Shown here piece by piece: positions 24,422-35,974 of a DNA stretch of 64,000 nucleotides; position 1 is the first letter of the stretch, and the number at the start of each line of letters is the position of its first letter. The position numbers and the translations under genes are program-made. Source of the stretch: Lutjanus erythropterus (Eukaryota; Chordata; Actinopteri; Lutjaniformes; Lutjanidae); assembly GCA_020091685.1 (NCBI GenBank), contig CM034607.1, positions 5,782,130 to 5,846,129 of the forward strand. Direction: 5' to 3'. A model generated the notes under the pieces. It did no database searches. It saw only the letters and a list, made by a program, of their open reading frames with translations, and was not told the DNA's origin.

Positions 24422-24892
24422 ATTACAGAATGGCAATACACTGAATGACTATTGGTCAGTGGCTATGTAGTAATATAATGGGTTATATAATATGTATAGA
24501 ACAATGAAAATTTAACAGATTCAGTAACACTTAATTTGAAGAGGTGTGTATGAGACTGACATGACTCTGTCATAACCATGACATAACACCTGTCATGAAC
24601 ATGAAGGAATCTTTATGAATGTGTCATTTGTTTAATTAAGTGATCTTTAATGCAAAGTTGATATTGTTTGGGAACCCTAAACCTTACTTTGCATTGAATA
24701 CTAGTAGAGGTCACTCATTAGAGTGTAGATCCCCGCTAGGCAGCAGATGGTGAAGCACCTACTGCAAAGCCATCACAACTGCCAGATGCAACCAGCAGAG
24801 ATTTACAAAGTTAGATCAACATTAACATGACGCCCACATGCCATGTCCTGAGCTGAAGCAGTTGTTAATCACTTGCTGCCCCTGGTGGCCAG

Positions 24893-25526
24893 TTAAAATG
24901 ATAGTTCACTCAAAAATGACAGTTCATCCATTATGTACTCACCCTCATGCTGACTGAGGGTCAGGTATATTTTCTTATTCTGCAGAACACTGCTGGAGTT
25001 TCACAGGAAGACAGAGTTGCAGAATCTCCCAAACAATGGAAATGAACAGTGACCAGTTTTCAAACAAAACACAACTGGAAAAAAACATAAAAATGCCTCC
25101 ATAGTGCTTGCCTGGCATAATCCAAGTCTCCTGAAGTATTAACATACCGTTTACACACCATCACAACACACACACCCAGTTCAGACAGTGTGCATGTGCA
25201 TATGAACGTGGCTCCAAGCCAAGGATCTACAGTGAAGATTCAGGCTAAAAACATGGTGGAAATAACTTTTGTTTAGACAACTTGGCATGTTGGTGCTTTA
25301 GGAGACTTGGATTACACCGGATGAGCAGTATGGAGGCATTTTATGTTTTTATTCTGTTGTTTTTTAATGTTTGAAAATTTGAAACCTTTGCAGATTCTTC
25401 AGCACAGTTTCTCTGTGAAACTCCAGCAGTGTTTTGTGGACTAAAAAACTAAACCCAAGTTTCAATCGGCATGAGGGTGAGTAGATAATGACTGAATTTT
25501 CATTTTTGGGTAAAATATCTCTTTAA
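24893..25526. mobile_element. TTAA-ended fold-back MITE, copy 1
   Basis: The left arm is 'ttaaaatgatagttcactca', then 'gtactcaccctcatgctgac'. The right arm carries the inverse: 'cggcatgagggtgagtagat', then 'ttttgggtaaaatatctctt', ending TTAA. TTAA stands at both borders (24893-24896 and 25523-25526). The arms keep pairing inward ('ctgctggagtttcacaggaa' against 'tctgtgaaactccagcagtg'), so most of the element can fold into a hairpin. It is non-coding. The sister copy at 39033-39461 shares 'gaatctcccaaacaatgga'. Confidence 0.85.
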
Positions 25527-25589
25527 GAAGAGTGAAAAGTCAGTTGTCAATGGTTGTATAAAACAGAGCAGTCAAAAAATAGAATTACT

Positions 25590-25950
25590 GCCTCACAGTT
25601 TTGTCTCCACCAGCCAGTCAACTTACAGTTTACATCCATGTCTGTCCAGACTCATATAATGTCTGTAGTGAAGACTTTGAACAAATTTAAAATGAAAAGT
25701 CCCACTATATTGACCTGTAACTTTGAAGGAATTTGATGAGATGTATTTTTTGGCAAAATGGAACTTTTCACTATCCATATATGATTTTGATGAATAATTT
25801 CCAGTGAGAAACATGATGGCTTCACTGTTTTTACAGAGGAGCACAGAGGTCTGTTAGAGAGCACCTCATTCCTTTATGCGATTAGATATATGTGTTAATT
25901 TGGTCAAAATTAACATATGAAATCTTGAGTTATAGCACATTCATAGTAAT
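25590..25950 (+). repeat. Dispersed teleost repeat, copy B
   Basis: 'gtctgtccagactcatataa' (25639-25658), 'tttccagtgagaaacatgat' (25797-25816), then 'tgaaatcttgagttatagca' follow the same order as the repeat at 12925-13560. It lacks that copy's 3' half ('gacctttgaccc'). Confidence 0.65.
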
Positions 25951-26177
25951 GAATGTGCACAAAAAAATTAGGCTGATTTGTCCAGTTGTATTCGAGATGA
26001 GCTGTGTACAAGATGCAGGTCTGTTGATCACGTACACATGCACACACTGAAGCAATCTCATAACCCTCTGGCAGGGATAATTACGTAATTGACCAAATGA
26101 CAGCACTCATAACCATTCATTAAGACTTATTCATGTTCATGACAGGTGTCATTTCACAGTTCTAACTTTTCAAAGCC

Positions 26178-26204
26178 AAAAAAAAAAAAAAAAAAAAAAA
26201 AAAA
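26178..26204. repeat. Poly-A tract, A27
   Basis: An uninterrupted run of 27 A follows the right arm of the 24.5-26.2 kb composite element. It could be a simple mononucleotide tract or the tail of an integrated transcript. I see no gene copy next to it. Confidence 0.95.
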
Positions 26205-27560
26205 TCCTCCTCTGACTTAAAACAGCAGCCTGAAGATACGGTACATCCTATTATCTTGCTAGGATGAGAAGTCAGTCTTTCTCAGGCAAGGACTTGGCAG
26301 CATTACCAGGTACTGAAGGCCCCTGACTGCTGCAGGAATTGACATTGAATGAACAGAAATTAATGATTTTCCCTGCACAAAGAGAGAGCTCTGACTTGCC
26401 TTCCCATATGAGGTGGAAAAGTCAAGAGGGAACTGTTATTGATCACGCAAAGATTGGGTAAACTTGAGGCAAAGCTCAGGAAAACCTGAAATAAGCACAT
26501 GTAGACAACACCTAGGGAGTGGATTTGTTAAGTTTTTACTCTGGTGTTAATATTGCAAACGAAATCGTGTTCACACAGGTTGCCAGTTGTCAGTCAAATT
26601 GAGAGACAGGAATGGCAGAGCGCATCACAGAGTGTTTAGTTTACTCAAGGACACAAGAGGCCTGGGATAACTCCATCTCAAGTCAAATTACAAGGAGCAT
26701 GTAAACAACATTCATCTCACTTTTAGTTTCAAAGCATCTAAATACAGTACTTTAAGTATTTCTGTCTTCCAACATCTGGTGTTGATAAGAGTTCAGCTAT
26801 TTTGAGAACACTGTCATTTATAACCATATGGCATGGTCAAGAGGAATTATTTTTTGCTGGATGCGTTTATTTGAAATATACAGATGTTAATCACTTCACG
26901 CGGATCCCCAGAGAGTTCAATAAATGAGCTGTAACTAAATGTTTGGAAAGAGGAAATAGAAGTGTGATCTGAGCATACTGTATAACTTTAATTAATGTGT
27001 AATCCTGTAATCACGTAATCCTGCCTTTAATTTCTCTCCTGTAATTTTCAATTAGTTCTTTGCTCTCTCCTCCAAGGCAGCTGAATACATTACACGCTCA
27101 GGTTGGTGAAGGCAAAGTCATTTAGGTGAGATTACACCTGCGCTGGTGTTCCTAAATTGTCCCTTTCACCTTCTTGACAAAGGTAATTCACACAGTTAGA
27201 CAGATGTGACTTCATACCTTAGATTCTCACTGTATCATCCGTTATGTCTCCCTGTTTATATTGCTTGTTTGCTATTTATTGTCTTTTTATTTTATTGATT
27301 TTACTATATTTTTGCTATCCACTTTGCTGCTGTAATACTGGAAATTTCCCCACTGTGGGACTAATAAGGGAATATCTTATCATATGTAAAGGTTTCATGT
27401 TTTGTTATACGACATTAGATCAAATTGTGGCACTTTTGACACTCAGCAACAGAAAAAGAGTCTTTTAATTTAAGGTGAAAGGAGATCTCAACAAAGTGAT
27501 GTAAATTACTGTGTTTTCAAGCAGCCTGTAAAATTCATGTAAGTCTTATAAGTGTTCATC
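26205..27560. other. No gene seen; unique-looking block at 26.9-27.2 kb
   Basis: No recognisable repeat across most of this stretch. 26880-27190 ('ctgtaattttcaattagttc', 'ggtgagattacacctgcgct') has the texture of conserved non-coding DNA. Frames are 74 codons or fewer. Confidence 0.25.
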
Positions 27561-27958
27561 CTAGGGATGTTCCTGGCGACTAACCTGTCGATTAAATGCA
27601 AAATTTAATGTAGACCAGTCAACTAGTCTAACACTAAGAAATCATTTAGAAAGCAGTTATAATTTAGCAGAATTTATTAATTTATAATGTTAAACAAATG
27701 TTAATATTAAAAACATAGTGTGGGCACATTTCTCCAGTTGAGTGAATATATATCAGCGTATTCTGTTACAGTGGGGTTGCCAGGGCGACTGGGGCATACG
27801 CGCTGGGTGAAAGGGGCTGCTGTCTGACAGTGCTGCAGCCCCTCTCTGCATAAAATCTTAGAGGCAACAGATAACTGGCATTGTGCATGAATTAAATATT
27901 GATAAATATTTTAAATGACTAGTATTCTGGTGCCGATTAGCATCCCATGCATCCCTAG
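27561..27958. mobile_element. hAT-like MITE with 'ctagggatg' ends
   Basis: Perfect 9-bp inverted ends, 'ctagggatg' (27561-27569) and 'catccctag' (27950-27958), enclose about 400 bp with 'gtagaccagtcaactagtct' near the left. The layout fits hAT-type non-autonomous elements. It is non-coding. I did not confirm a target-site duplication. Confidence 0.6.
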
Positions 27959-28624
27959 TTCATCTCCTCTGATAAGACACGGCTTCTGCTGCAGTCCACT
28001 GAATGTCAGAAGTCAATAGCTCAGTCAGTATTCCCAATTTCCAATAATAAATGTGTCCCAATGCGTCTGCTTAGGAAAACGTCAGCAGCAAGCTGATGTA
28101 TCATGAGCCTCTGAACATCACAAGCATCTACAGCAGCTGATTTAACAGATGAGCACACTTAAAAAGAGAAAGGAGGAGTAGGCTTGTACCTTATGTTCAT
28201 AGAGACTTCTATCAAGCACAAATCCACGTTTGAATGGAAACAGAAGTGGCAACTACAAAGATGTTACACCACACAAACAATATACATGTAGTATTTATGC
28301 GTGGACCGCAGTTACACCCGCGGGCACTGCAGTTAATCCGTGGAATGGGCGTTTGGGTCATAAAAATTAACATTCTGACTAATATTCAGTGGGTTGCAGG
28401 CAGAGTGGAGCGGTGAGAATCTTTGCTCCTTGTTCATGGAGCTGTTTAACCCCCCTGCTCAAAGCTGCACCAGGCAGCTCTGCTTATTTTTCGCTCCACG
28501 CTCAACTCAGATTTCATCACACGCCGCTCAAATCACTCACTCCAACAAAGAAAAACTGCATTGTAATCCATCTTTAGTTTAAACCAAATCCTGTAGGCCC
28601 AAACGCACTAAAAGCTTCAGTATA
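27959..28624. other. No gene seen
   Basis: Short overlapping frames of about 60 codons with no recognisable product. Confidence 0.4.
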
Positions 28625-30022
28625 CGCTACTGGTCAGAAGTTTTAGAACACCCCAATTTTTCCAGTTTTTTATTGAAATTGATCAAGCCTTGAAAGTTGG
28701 TGCTACCAATTCCTACAGGTGTCCCACTTTTCTTGATTCCTTATAACCCCCTCTGTCTGCATAAAAGTAGTGTTGGAACACACTGTGGTACCATATCCTC
28801 ATGAGCATTATTTGAACAATATTGTACTGCAGAAAGTAGTGTGTTGCTATAAAAATGGCAAGAAAAAGGCAATTAACAATGGAAGAGAGACAGACCATCA
28901 TAACACTTAAAAATGTAGGTCTTTCCTACAGAGAAATTGCGAAGAAAGTCAAGGTGTCAGTGAGTGCGGTTTCCTTCACCATCAAAAGGCACTCAGAAAC
29001 TGGGGGAGACTCTGACAGGAAGAGGTCTGGCAGACCCAAAGCCACAACTGAATCACAAGACAAGTTTCTGAGAGTCAACAGCTTGTGTGATAGGCGGCTC
29101 ACAGGACAACAGCTTCAAGCACAGCTTAATAGTGGTCGTAGGAAGCAAGTCTCAGTTTCAACTGTGAAGAGAAGACTTTGAGTTGCAGGTTTGACAGGTC
29201 GAGTTGCAGCAAGAAAGCCATTGCTAAGACGTCAGAATAAGAAAAAGAGGCTTGCCTGGGCCATGAAACACTGCCAATGGACTACTGAAGACTGGAAGAA
29301 GGTGTTATGGACCGATGAATCAAATTTGAAATCTTCGGTTCATCACACAGGATTTTTGTACACCGTTGAGCAGGCGAATGGATGGTTCCTCAGTGTGTGA
29401 CATCAACTGTCAAACATGGAGGAGGAAGTGTGATGGTCTGGGGCTGTTTTGCTGGATCCATGCCTCTTACTCTGGTAAGAGGCACCCTGAACCAAAACGG
29501 CTACCACAGCATTATGCAGCGCCATGCAGTAACCTCTGGTGTGCGCCTAGTTGGTCAGGAATTCATTCTACAGCAAGATAATGACCCAAAACATAAGTCC
29601 GAGCTATGCCAGAACTACCTTAGGAAAAAAGAACAAGATGGTAAGCTTGAAAACAACACAGTCTCCAGACTTAAACCCCATGGAGCCGGTTTGGGATGAA
29701 CTGGACAGAAGAGTGAAAGCAAAGCAACCAACAAGTGCCACACATTTATGTGAACTCCTGCAACAGTTGGGAAGAACTTTCTGAAGAATATTTGATTTCT
29801 GTTGTAGAAAAAATGCCATCATTGTGTTCAGCTGTCATATCTGCCAAAGGTGGCTACTTTCATGAGTCAAAAGTTTAGAATACATTTTGTGATTTCTTTT
29901 TCAACTTGAATTGTTCATTTGTTCTATGCTTTCATTTCAGAGTAAAATGAGACATTAAACTGCATAGTTCTCAATAAAAAAAAGGAAAAATTGGGGTGTT
30001 CTAAAACTTTTGACCGGTAGTG
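28625..30022 (+). mobile_element. Tc1-like DNA transposon, nearly full length
   Basis: TIRs of about 40 bp face each other: left 'ctactggtcagaagttttag', then 'aacaccccaatttttcc'; right 'ggaaaaattggggtgttcta', then 'aaacttttgaccggtagtg'. TA flanks both ends (28623-28624 and 30023-30024), the expected target duplication. At ~1.4 kb it is a typical Tc1 size. It is the best preserved mobile element in the window, yet its transposase is broken in several places, so movement would need enzyme from another copy. Its family differs from those at 2.8 kb and 31.5 kb. Confidence 0.95.
28855..29878 (+). pseudogene. Tc1-like transposase pseudogene
   Basis: DDE transposase of the enclosing element. It starts at ATG 28855 (MARKRQLTMEERQTIITLKN). 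Residues ~20-45 form the first helix-turn-helix (LSYREIAKKVKVSVSAVSF), and the basic KRSGRPKA stretch is the GRPR-like linker to the second HTH. The catalytic residues are all still encoded: D in WTDES (codon 29314-29316), the QQDNDPKH block (29571-29594) and E in SPDLNPMEPVWDELD (29683-29685). Breaks: TGA at 29179-29181 after VSTVKRRL, a frameshift just after WTDESN (~29325-29380), another near 29640-29660 and another near 29770. The last frame ends SAKGGYFHESKV at 29878. Overall span fits the usual ~340 aa. It is inactive, but younger than the other two Tc1 relics here. Confidence 0.93.
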
Positions 30023-30547
30023 TACATGCATCAGTCGAAGCTTCTATGGCACACTGCAGGCTTCAGATTTAAAATTCCAACACCACAGAACCAGCAGTAT
30101 TTTAGAAAAAGATAACTATTTATATTTATCTGTTTATTCCTTCATTGTTATCATTGTTAATAATAGTTTTTTTTTTGTTTTTTTTTTGTTTTTTGATAAA
30201 ATATTGTCCTCTGAGGGGAAAAAAAATCCTCATCTTTTTACAGCTCAGTCTATATAATTATGAAACAGTCCACAGTATTCATGTTTTTGTGTTAAGGCAG
30301 CAGGATCACTCACATCAGTTTCAGTCTGTTTCCATCAGTGAGGACGTTTCAGACCACAGCAGACAGCAAACTGCACACCGAGAAACACTGAGGAGATGAA
30401 GCTCTGGACAGTTTATCAACAGTCCAGTCCTGACAGTTCAAAATGGTGTGGGTGCAATGCAGTACCTGAGTGAAGTTGGAGCAGGATGGAGTGAGAGAAA
30501 AGGTGACGCTCCATCCTTTTTAAAAAGCCACTCTGTGCTCCCTCTTT
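30023..30547. other. No gene seen
   Basis: T-rich tract around 30165-30200. No recognisable product in the short frames. Confidence 0.45.
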
Positions 30548-30886
30548 GGGCTGCACAATATGGTAAAAAAGAGTGATTATTTGACTGAAATTGCCATATG
30601 CGTGATTCTGATTAGTGGAAATGTTCATTTTATCATTACAATTTTCATTTTCATAGGAAAAAATATTCAAATCATGATAATGTGACATTTGTTGGGGTCT
30701 GTACCAAACAAACATGTTTTCTTTCATCTGAACAGCATTTGTAGGGCACTCAACATTACTTCATTATAATGTTTTTTTCTCACACATTTTTTCAAAAAGT
30801 TGTGATTTGTTGGTGATTTGGTGGTTTGGATTTTGTACTCGGGCATATTGTGATTTTGATTTGATTGCGATCAATTGCGCAGCCCT
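30548..30886 (+). mobile_element. MITE with 'gggctgcacaat' ends, copy 2
   Basis: It starts 'gggctgcacaatatgg' and ends 'caattgcgcagccct' (30872-30886), imperfect inverted ends. The body shares 'acaattttcat', 'aacaaacatgttttctttc' and 'cttcattataatg' with the copy at 21153-21510. It is non-coding. Confidence 0.75.
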
Positions 30887-31504
30887 ATAGTTGCGGATGG
30901 TAAATAGGATGAGGCATCAGCATCTGTGTTGCTCTGCATTGTTTAAAAGGTAAATACAGCCTACAGGTAATAGTACAGCTGCGGGTAGGAAATTATGCAA
31001 AGGGAATCCCTAAAAAATTTGGTGTTTCGCCCTGGAGGCTGGGGCAGTGCCTAATGTCCTGCATCATGTGCACAAAATTACTGAAAGTAACAGTCAGACA
31101 TCAACAGAACACACATAAAGGATTCACCTGGAAAGGTTGTGCTTCTTGTAATCATTTAAAAAGTAATATTCTCCACAGGGACCCGTAGAGGTGTGGGTGT
31201 GTGTCTCTTAACTACAGAAAGTAATGTGTTCAGGTGGCTGGCTGGCTGGCTGGGTGAATGATTTATGCGTGCATGTGGGTTCAGATGAACTCAGAACCCA
31301 CTGGTGCATCACAAACATATAGTAAAAGTTAATGAAAAGGTAATTCTGCTTGCTGTTGTCCACTGTGTGCGCCACCATATTGCTGTGATGTCAGGGGTGT
31401 TTATGTTGGCAGCTTGGGTTAGATGGATCTTGACTGAGTTTCTAACTTGAATCCATTGCTTTTTCCTTGTCGGAGGTTGTTTTTCCCCAGTTTGCAGCTT
31501 TTGA
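30887..31504. other. No gene seen; short GGCT repeat
   Basis: A 'ggctggctggctggct' run lies at about 31233-31250. Nothing else is recognised. Confidence 0.45.
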
Positions 31505-32387
31505 AGTTGCATCATTAGTTGAATTGAGATCACCTGTGTGTAGTCAAGAGGCTTCAGTTGATTGTAGTTTAAATACAGCTGTATCTGGAACTCTGGTCTA
31601 ACTGTCAATGAGTCAGTACTCGAGAAATGAGTGAGGGAGGCCACCAGGAGACCCATAACAACTCTGATGGAGTTTCAAGCTACAGAGGGAGAGACTGGAG
31701 AAACTGTACAGTTGCAGCTTTATGGCAATGTGGCGAAGAGGAAAAACAACCCTTTAAAAAACTCATATGCCATCTTTGGCTAGTTCGCCAGAAGGCATGA
31801 GGGACATTCTGATGTCAAGTCTGATGAGACCAAGATTGAGCTTTTTTGCCACTGGTCGCCATAAACATCCCATCCCCAGCGTGAAGCACGGCGGAGGCAG
31901 CATCATGCTGTGGGGATGCATCTCCGCTTCAGGCCCTGGAAGGCTTGTGAGGACAGAGGGTAAAATAGCTGTAGAAAAATAAAGGTAAGTCCTGGAGGAA
32001 AACCTGATGCAATCTGCAAGAAACCTGGAAGAAGATTTGTTTTCCAGCCAGACAATGAGCCCAAGAATAAAGCCACCGTTACATGGGAGCAACAGTGTCA
32101 GTGTCCAGATCTCAACCCAATCAGGAATTTGTGTCTGCACTTGAAAAAGGCTGTTCACTCATGATCCCTATGCAAGCTGACAGAGCTTGAGGCAAATCTA
32201 ATAGAAACCTGACCTCACAGAAAACATCAACTGAATACTGACTGTGAGGGGGTGGATACTTATGTAAACATAGTATGTTATGTTTGTAGAGGTTTGTTTC
32301 TACTTTGACATAAATTCTACTTCGGTTCACTGTTGTAAGACCTGAAACATGACAACTTCTCAGGGTGAATAGTTCTTGAAGCCACTA
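31505..32387 (+). mobile_element. Tc1-like transposon, internally deleted
   Basis: The right end 'gggtgaatagttcttgaagc', then 'cacta' before TA (32388-32389), is a mutated Tc1-like terminus. The body contains 'gtgaagcacggcggaggcag' (31881-31900) and 'tgtggggatgcat', typical of a transposase catalytic core. The left part runs from spacer sequence ('atcacctgtgtgtagtcaag', ~31529) straight into the catalytic half ('gtgagggaggccaccaggag'), so the N-terminal DNA-binding half is gone. No left TIR is visible. Confidence 0.82.
31640..32240 (+). pseudogene. Tc1-like transposase catalytic-core relic
   Basis: Readable blocks on the plus strand are LVRQKA-type sequence near 31770-31800, SDETKIEL with the first catalytic aspartate (codon 31823-31825), [20 protein letters not shown] (31880-31940), PDNEPKNKA with the second (32051-32053), and DLNPIRNLCLHLKKAV near 32110-32155. 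In the last block the position of the third catalytic residue, normally glutamate, reads arginine. In-frame stops occur (for example TAA just after VEK at 31980). About the first 150 codons of a ~340-aa enzyme are missing. It is not functional. The catalytic motif differs from that of the 28.6-kb element, so it is a separate family. Confidence 0.85.
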
Positions 32388-32389
32388 TA

Positions 32390-33499
32390 AAGTAAGTTTG
32401 TGACACAAGGTGTAACATCCCCCATAGTCTCTACAGCTCTGTATTTCTCACTCATTATAGGGTTTGCAGTCATGAATCTGTATTAAATATTGTGTTTTCT
32501 TTAGGCCCCTTTTCAAATTTTGAAAGCTGATAGTGTGTAACAGCTTGGAACGTTATAATTGAAGTATAAGATAGTCATTTCCACACTCATAAATTGCTGC
32601 AGCAGTTTTTTAGTTGATACCATTTATTACTCAGATTTGGTTCAAAATGTAACTTTTTTCAAGAATTGAATTGAAAATCTTACAAACTTCCTCCAAAATA
32701 CCACATTAAGACAGCAAGACTTTCAAGGAGCACCACAGAAAAATTCATGCTGTGATTTGGCATGAAACACTTTAGACATTTAGACATTTCTGTACATTTT
32801 TCATTGATTAGATTTGATTGTCTAAACAAAAGCAACGTCTCATTTCTGATGATTTTGTCAGCTAAAATGATGACACTCGCTAGAAGATTTCATGTGTAGC
32901 TAGCTAATGTTGTAAACTAATGCTAATGCTTGAACTCATTGAGTCAGCTGAGAAGTCCGTCTCCAACTGACTTTTTAACGTTTCCATCTGTTTCATCATT
33001 CTAAAACCCTGGGAAAGTGTATTAAGAATTCAAAGTTTATTCCATTCCCCACATGTTTCGTCTCGTGCTTTATGTTTTTGAAAGACTACAAAAAAGATGC
33101 CACTGTCCAGACTCATGCAACACAGTATCCCTCTTAGAGCTCCATGTACATTGCTTCAATATGTAGAGAACTGCAAAGCTTGTCAAGCTTGCGGCACCCG
33201 AGTTAGGGTTGTTAATCTATGATTAGACAGTTGCTGTCCGCATGAGGGGAGCAAAGGGTCAATTATACCTAGGGAAGCCATCCATCCTCTGGTTGCCCCA
33301 GGTCTGTAGTTTGTGATTGTGGAATTTCATGAGGCTGCGATCATCCTAGAGGTCATAATAGGTCATTTTATACAGTGAAGTTAAGTTTAAAAAAATGGTC
33401 TTAGTATGGTGAAGCAGGTAATATGGGAGACGAACATTATCACACATGAATAAAATTGGGCTCACTGAATCCACAAGAGTCTCAGCCTACCAGTCAAAC
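32390..33499. other. No gene seen
   Basis: Apparently unique AT-rich DNA with a 'gctagctaatg' patch near 32897. No recognised product. Confidence 0.4.
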
Positions 33500-33850
33500 C
33501 CAATTCATGATGCAGTATGCAGTCCAATATCCAGTAACCTGGAACATTCCAATATTATTTGTAGAATAGTATTCATGCTTCATGCAAAATATTGCATGGG
33601 GTTTTTTTGCCACAAACTGCACTGGATTGGCATAAAATTGGTATGTTTGTAAAGGGAAGACTCTTGGGTACCCATAGAACCCATTTTCATTCATCTTGAG
33701 GTGAGAAGTCAAGGGACCTGATGGATGAAAATGGCTAGCCAAAATTTAGTTTAACTTAGCTTAACTAACTGGAGCACCATTTAGTCCGCTTTCTCAACAC
33801 GGTAGCATGACGTGGTCGGCACCAATGGATTCCTTTGGCTGCCTTTACAT
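33500..33850 (+). repeat. Dispersed percomorph repeat
   Basis: 'atgcagtatgcagtccaata' (33509-33528), 'tgggtacccatagaacccat' (33666-33685), 'cttgaggtgagaagtcaagg' and 'accaatggattcctttggct' (33821-33840) occur in the order of a repeat I know to be abundant in percomorph fish. Its class is uncertain and it is non-coding. Shadow frames on both strands should not be read as genes. Confidence 0.7.
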
Positions 33851-34499
33851 GGTGAAACTTCCACACAACTAGTTGCAAGTGGCAAATTATATGAAAGTTA
33901 ATTTTTATCCCTGACAGTTGCATAAACCAATTAAAAAATAATGAAAGTCTCATGCAGTACAATTTAACAGCTAATTTCACAAGAATTAGCTGGGTAGATT
34001 GTTTTTTTCATTAGATTATATCAAGTGGGGAGAGTCATTGTAACTACATTTGCATCTTTGTATCTTATTTCATATGATTTTGTAATGGATAATATCAGTT
34101 TGTGTTGTATTGCTTTTTCTTCTGGCACTGGCTGCAACTTTGTTTCATAATGGCTGTCCCGGGAATAGGACAAGAGTTATCAGTACATTGATGCTTATCA
34201 AAGTTCTGGAGGAAAAAAATATGACCTAAAAAGGCTAAACAAGCTTGATCCAGTGAGCCTCCAGTGCCACTTGCCCTGTGATTCAAGGAAAACATCACTG
34301 ACATCAGTTTGAAATTACAGCTTGATATATGATTCTATTTTAGCTAGATTTGCATCAAAACTTTAAAGCATAGCTATGACTAAGCTAGCGGTAACAGTCA
34401 CCTGCTAACTGCAATTTCTGCACACTTTGCCTCGCTCACGTTTGTTTATTGACAGCCATTGTCAACCCTGCATGAAGTCTATGATGTTAATTTCCTTCT
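33851..34499. other. No gene seen
   Basis: Short frames only. No recognisable repeat apart from scattered gctag words. Confidence 0.4.
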
Positions 34500-34713
34500 G
34501 AAAACAAGATGACGTCCTCAAATGTCTTGTTTTGTCCACAACCCAATGATATTCAGTTTACTGTCAGAGAGGAGAAAGAAACCAGTAAGTATTCATGTTT
34601 GGGTTGCTGAAATTGTAGAATTTGGGCATTTTTTCTTAAAAACTGATTAACTGATTATCCAAATAGTTGGCGATTAATTCAAGTTGATTAATAATCACTT
34701 TTAGCAGCTCTAG
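34500..34713 (+). mobile_element. hAT-like MITE, partial copy
   Basis: 'gacgtcctcaaatgtcttgt' (34511-34530), then 'gatattcagtttactgtcag', then 'atagttggcgattaattcaa' and the end 'agcagctctag', belong to the family at 12361-12832. The left third is missing. Confidence 0.7.
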
Positions 34714-35974
34714 TTCATTTTGGTGATAATAAGCTGTTGTCAAGTTGAAATCCATCACTTAAAATTGGTTGAAATATTTGAAATGTCTAATGTCATCACC
34801 TGACACTTTATGAGCCTTCTGATTGGCTCTTGCGTGAAACTAGTTTCACGAAACTGAGAGTTTTGCAAGTGTTGCTGCTGAGTTTCAGGCAAATTTCAAG
34901 TGTGTTGTGGTGGGCTTTACACCATGCAACTCAGTTGCAACTTAATATCAATTTCAACCAACTAAACTTGGGTGAAAGTTTGAGCCATTGGCCTTCCAGT
35001 TTCACCACCTGCTACAGCCTCTGAAAGACAGTAATGTCGGCCAAGGACGAGGGCGTCCCTGCAGAGTTTATTAATGCAGTAGGCAGAGCTGTGAGTTGTT
35101 GTTTTGGTGCCCCCTCTGGCACTTGGTGCCCAACCCTCAGTACGTGATGCATCTGTACATAGCAGCAGCCCTGTAGTTTAGTAAAGTAGCATAGTTACTT
35201 AGTAAGAACGCACCCTGCAGTATACAGTGGACCTCAGAGCAGTGTAGTAATACCTAGAGACAGATGGAATTAATGAGACTCTTGGTTTGTTGGATAGAAC
35301 TACAGTGAATTGCTGCTGTACAAATAACTCTGATATTTGAAATTTGTGATAGGCAATTTAAAGAACTCATTATTCTGATGTAATCCATATGAGAAACCTC
35401 TTGTTCCCCACTTCGGATTTAATGAAGCGAGGACGCTGGAAGGAGATGAAATCTCTTTCTTACCAGGTGCTTTGATGATTTCAAGTGAAGTGACCAGAAG
35501 GAGTACAAACGAATATGCGCAGCATGGTATAATTGCCCTTTGTCTTCAGTCAGACATGCAGCCTCTGTGTTCTATAATGAAAACAGATCCAAGACATAGG
35601 GAGATATTAAAAGGGGCACAGCTGCTATTGAAGAGGCTTAGACGGTCTAAATGCCAGGTTCAGGAAAAGGCAGAGAGGACCAGAATGATGACTGGGTTAG
35701 TTTGTTACCACCACACAGCTGCTGCTACTCATCATCAGGCTGGAGTATTACTAAGAGTGGCTTTATTGTATACTCTTCATGCATGAGTGTTTATACTAAG
35801 TTGTAGAACTGATTACAACTACTCAAATGACTGTAATGAGGAATTTTTATACTTTTATGAATATTTTTTCAAGTCTGTAATTTTACTTGTACTTATTACC
35901 TCTATCTCCTTAGTTACTTTTAAAGTCTGTGTAAAGGAAAAAGCAAGTTTTTCTTCTCAACACATTAGTAGTTG
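34714..35974. other. No gene seen; weak repeat remnant
   Basis: 35380-35770 looks unique, with a 104-codon frame (35472-35786) that I do not recognise and do not call a gene. 35815-35940 carries 'ttacttgtacttatt'-type words resembling the 'tacttttacttgagta' repeat at 47580-47775. Confidence 0.35.

Larger units (their letters stand above)
24521..26160. repeat. Old inverted-repeat element split by insertions
   Basis: The left arm near 24586-24635 ('acacctgtcatgaacatgaa', then 'gaatgtgtcattt') is repeated in inverted form at about 26085-26155 ('ttcatgttcatgacaggtgt'). Between the arms lie a complete fold-back MITE (24893-25526) and a dispersed repeat (25590-25950). The simplest reading is one older element opened by later insertions. 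The left flank 'taacacttaatttgaag' matches the start of a teleost repeat I know. Confidence 0.6.

Noticed and set aside
26178-26204. A27 tract considered as the poly-A tail of a processed pseudogene
   Set aside because: The DNA before it is the arm of an inverted-repeat element and shows no coding remnant or target duplication.
31763-32158. 131-codon minus-strand frame
   Set aside because: It is antisense to the Tc1-like catalytic core read on the plus strand.
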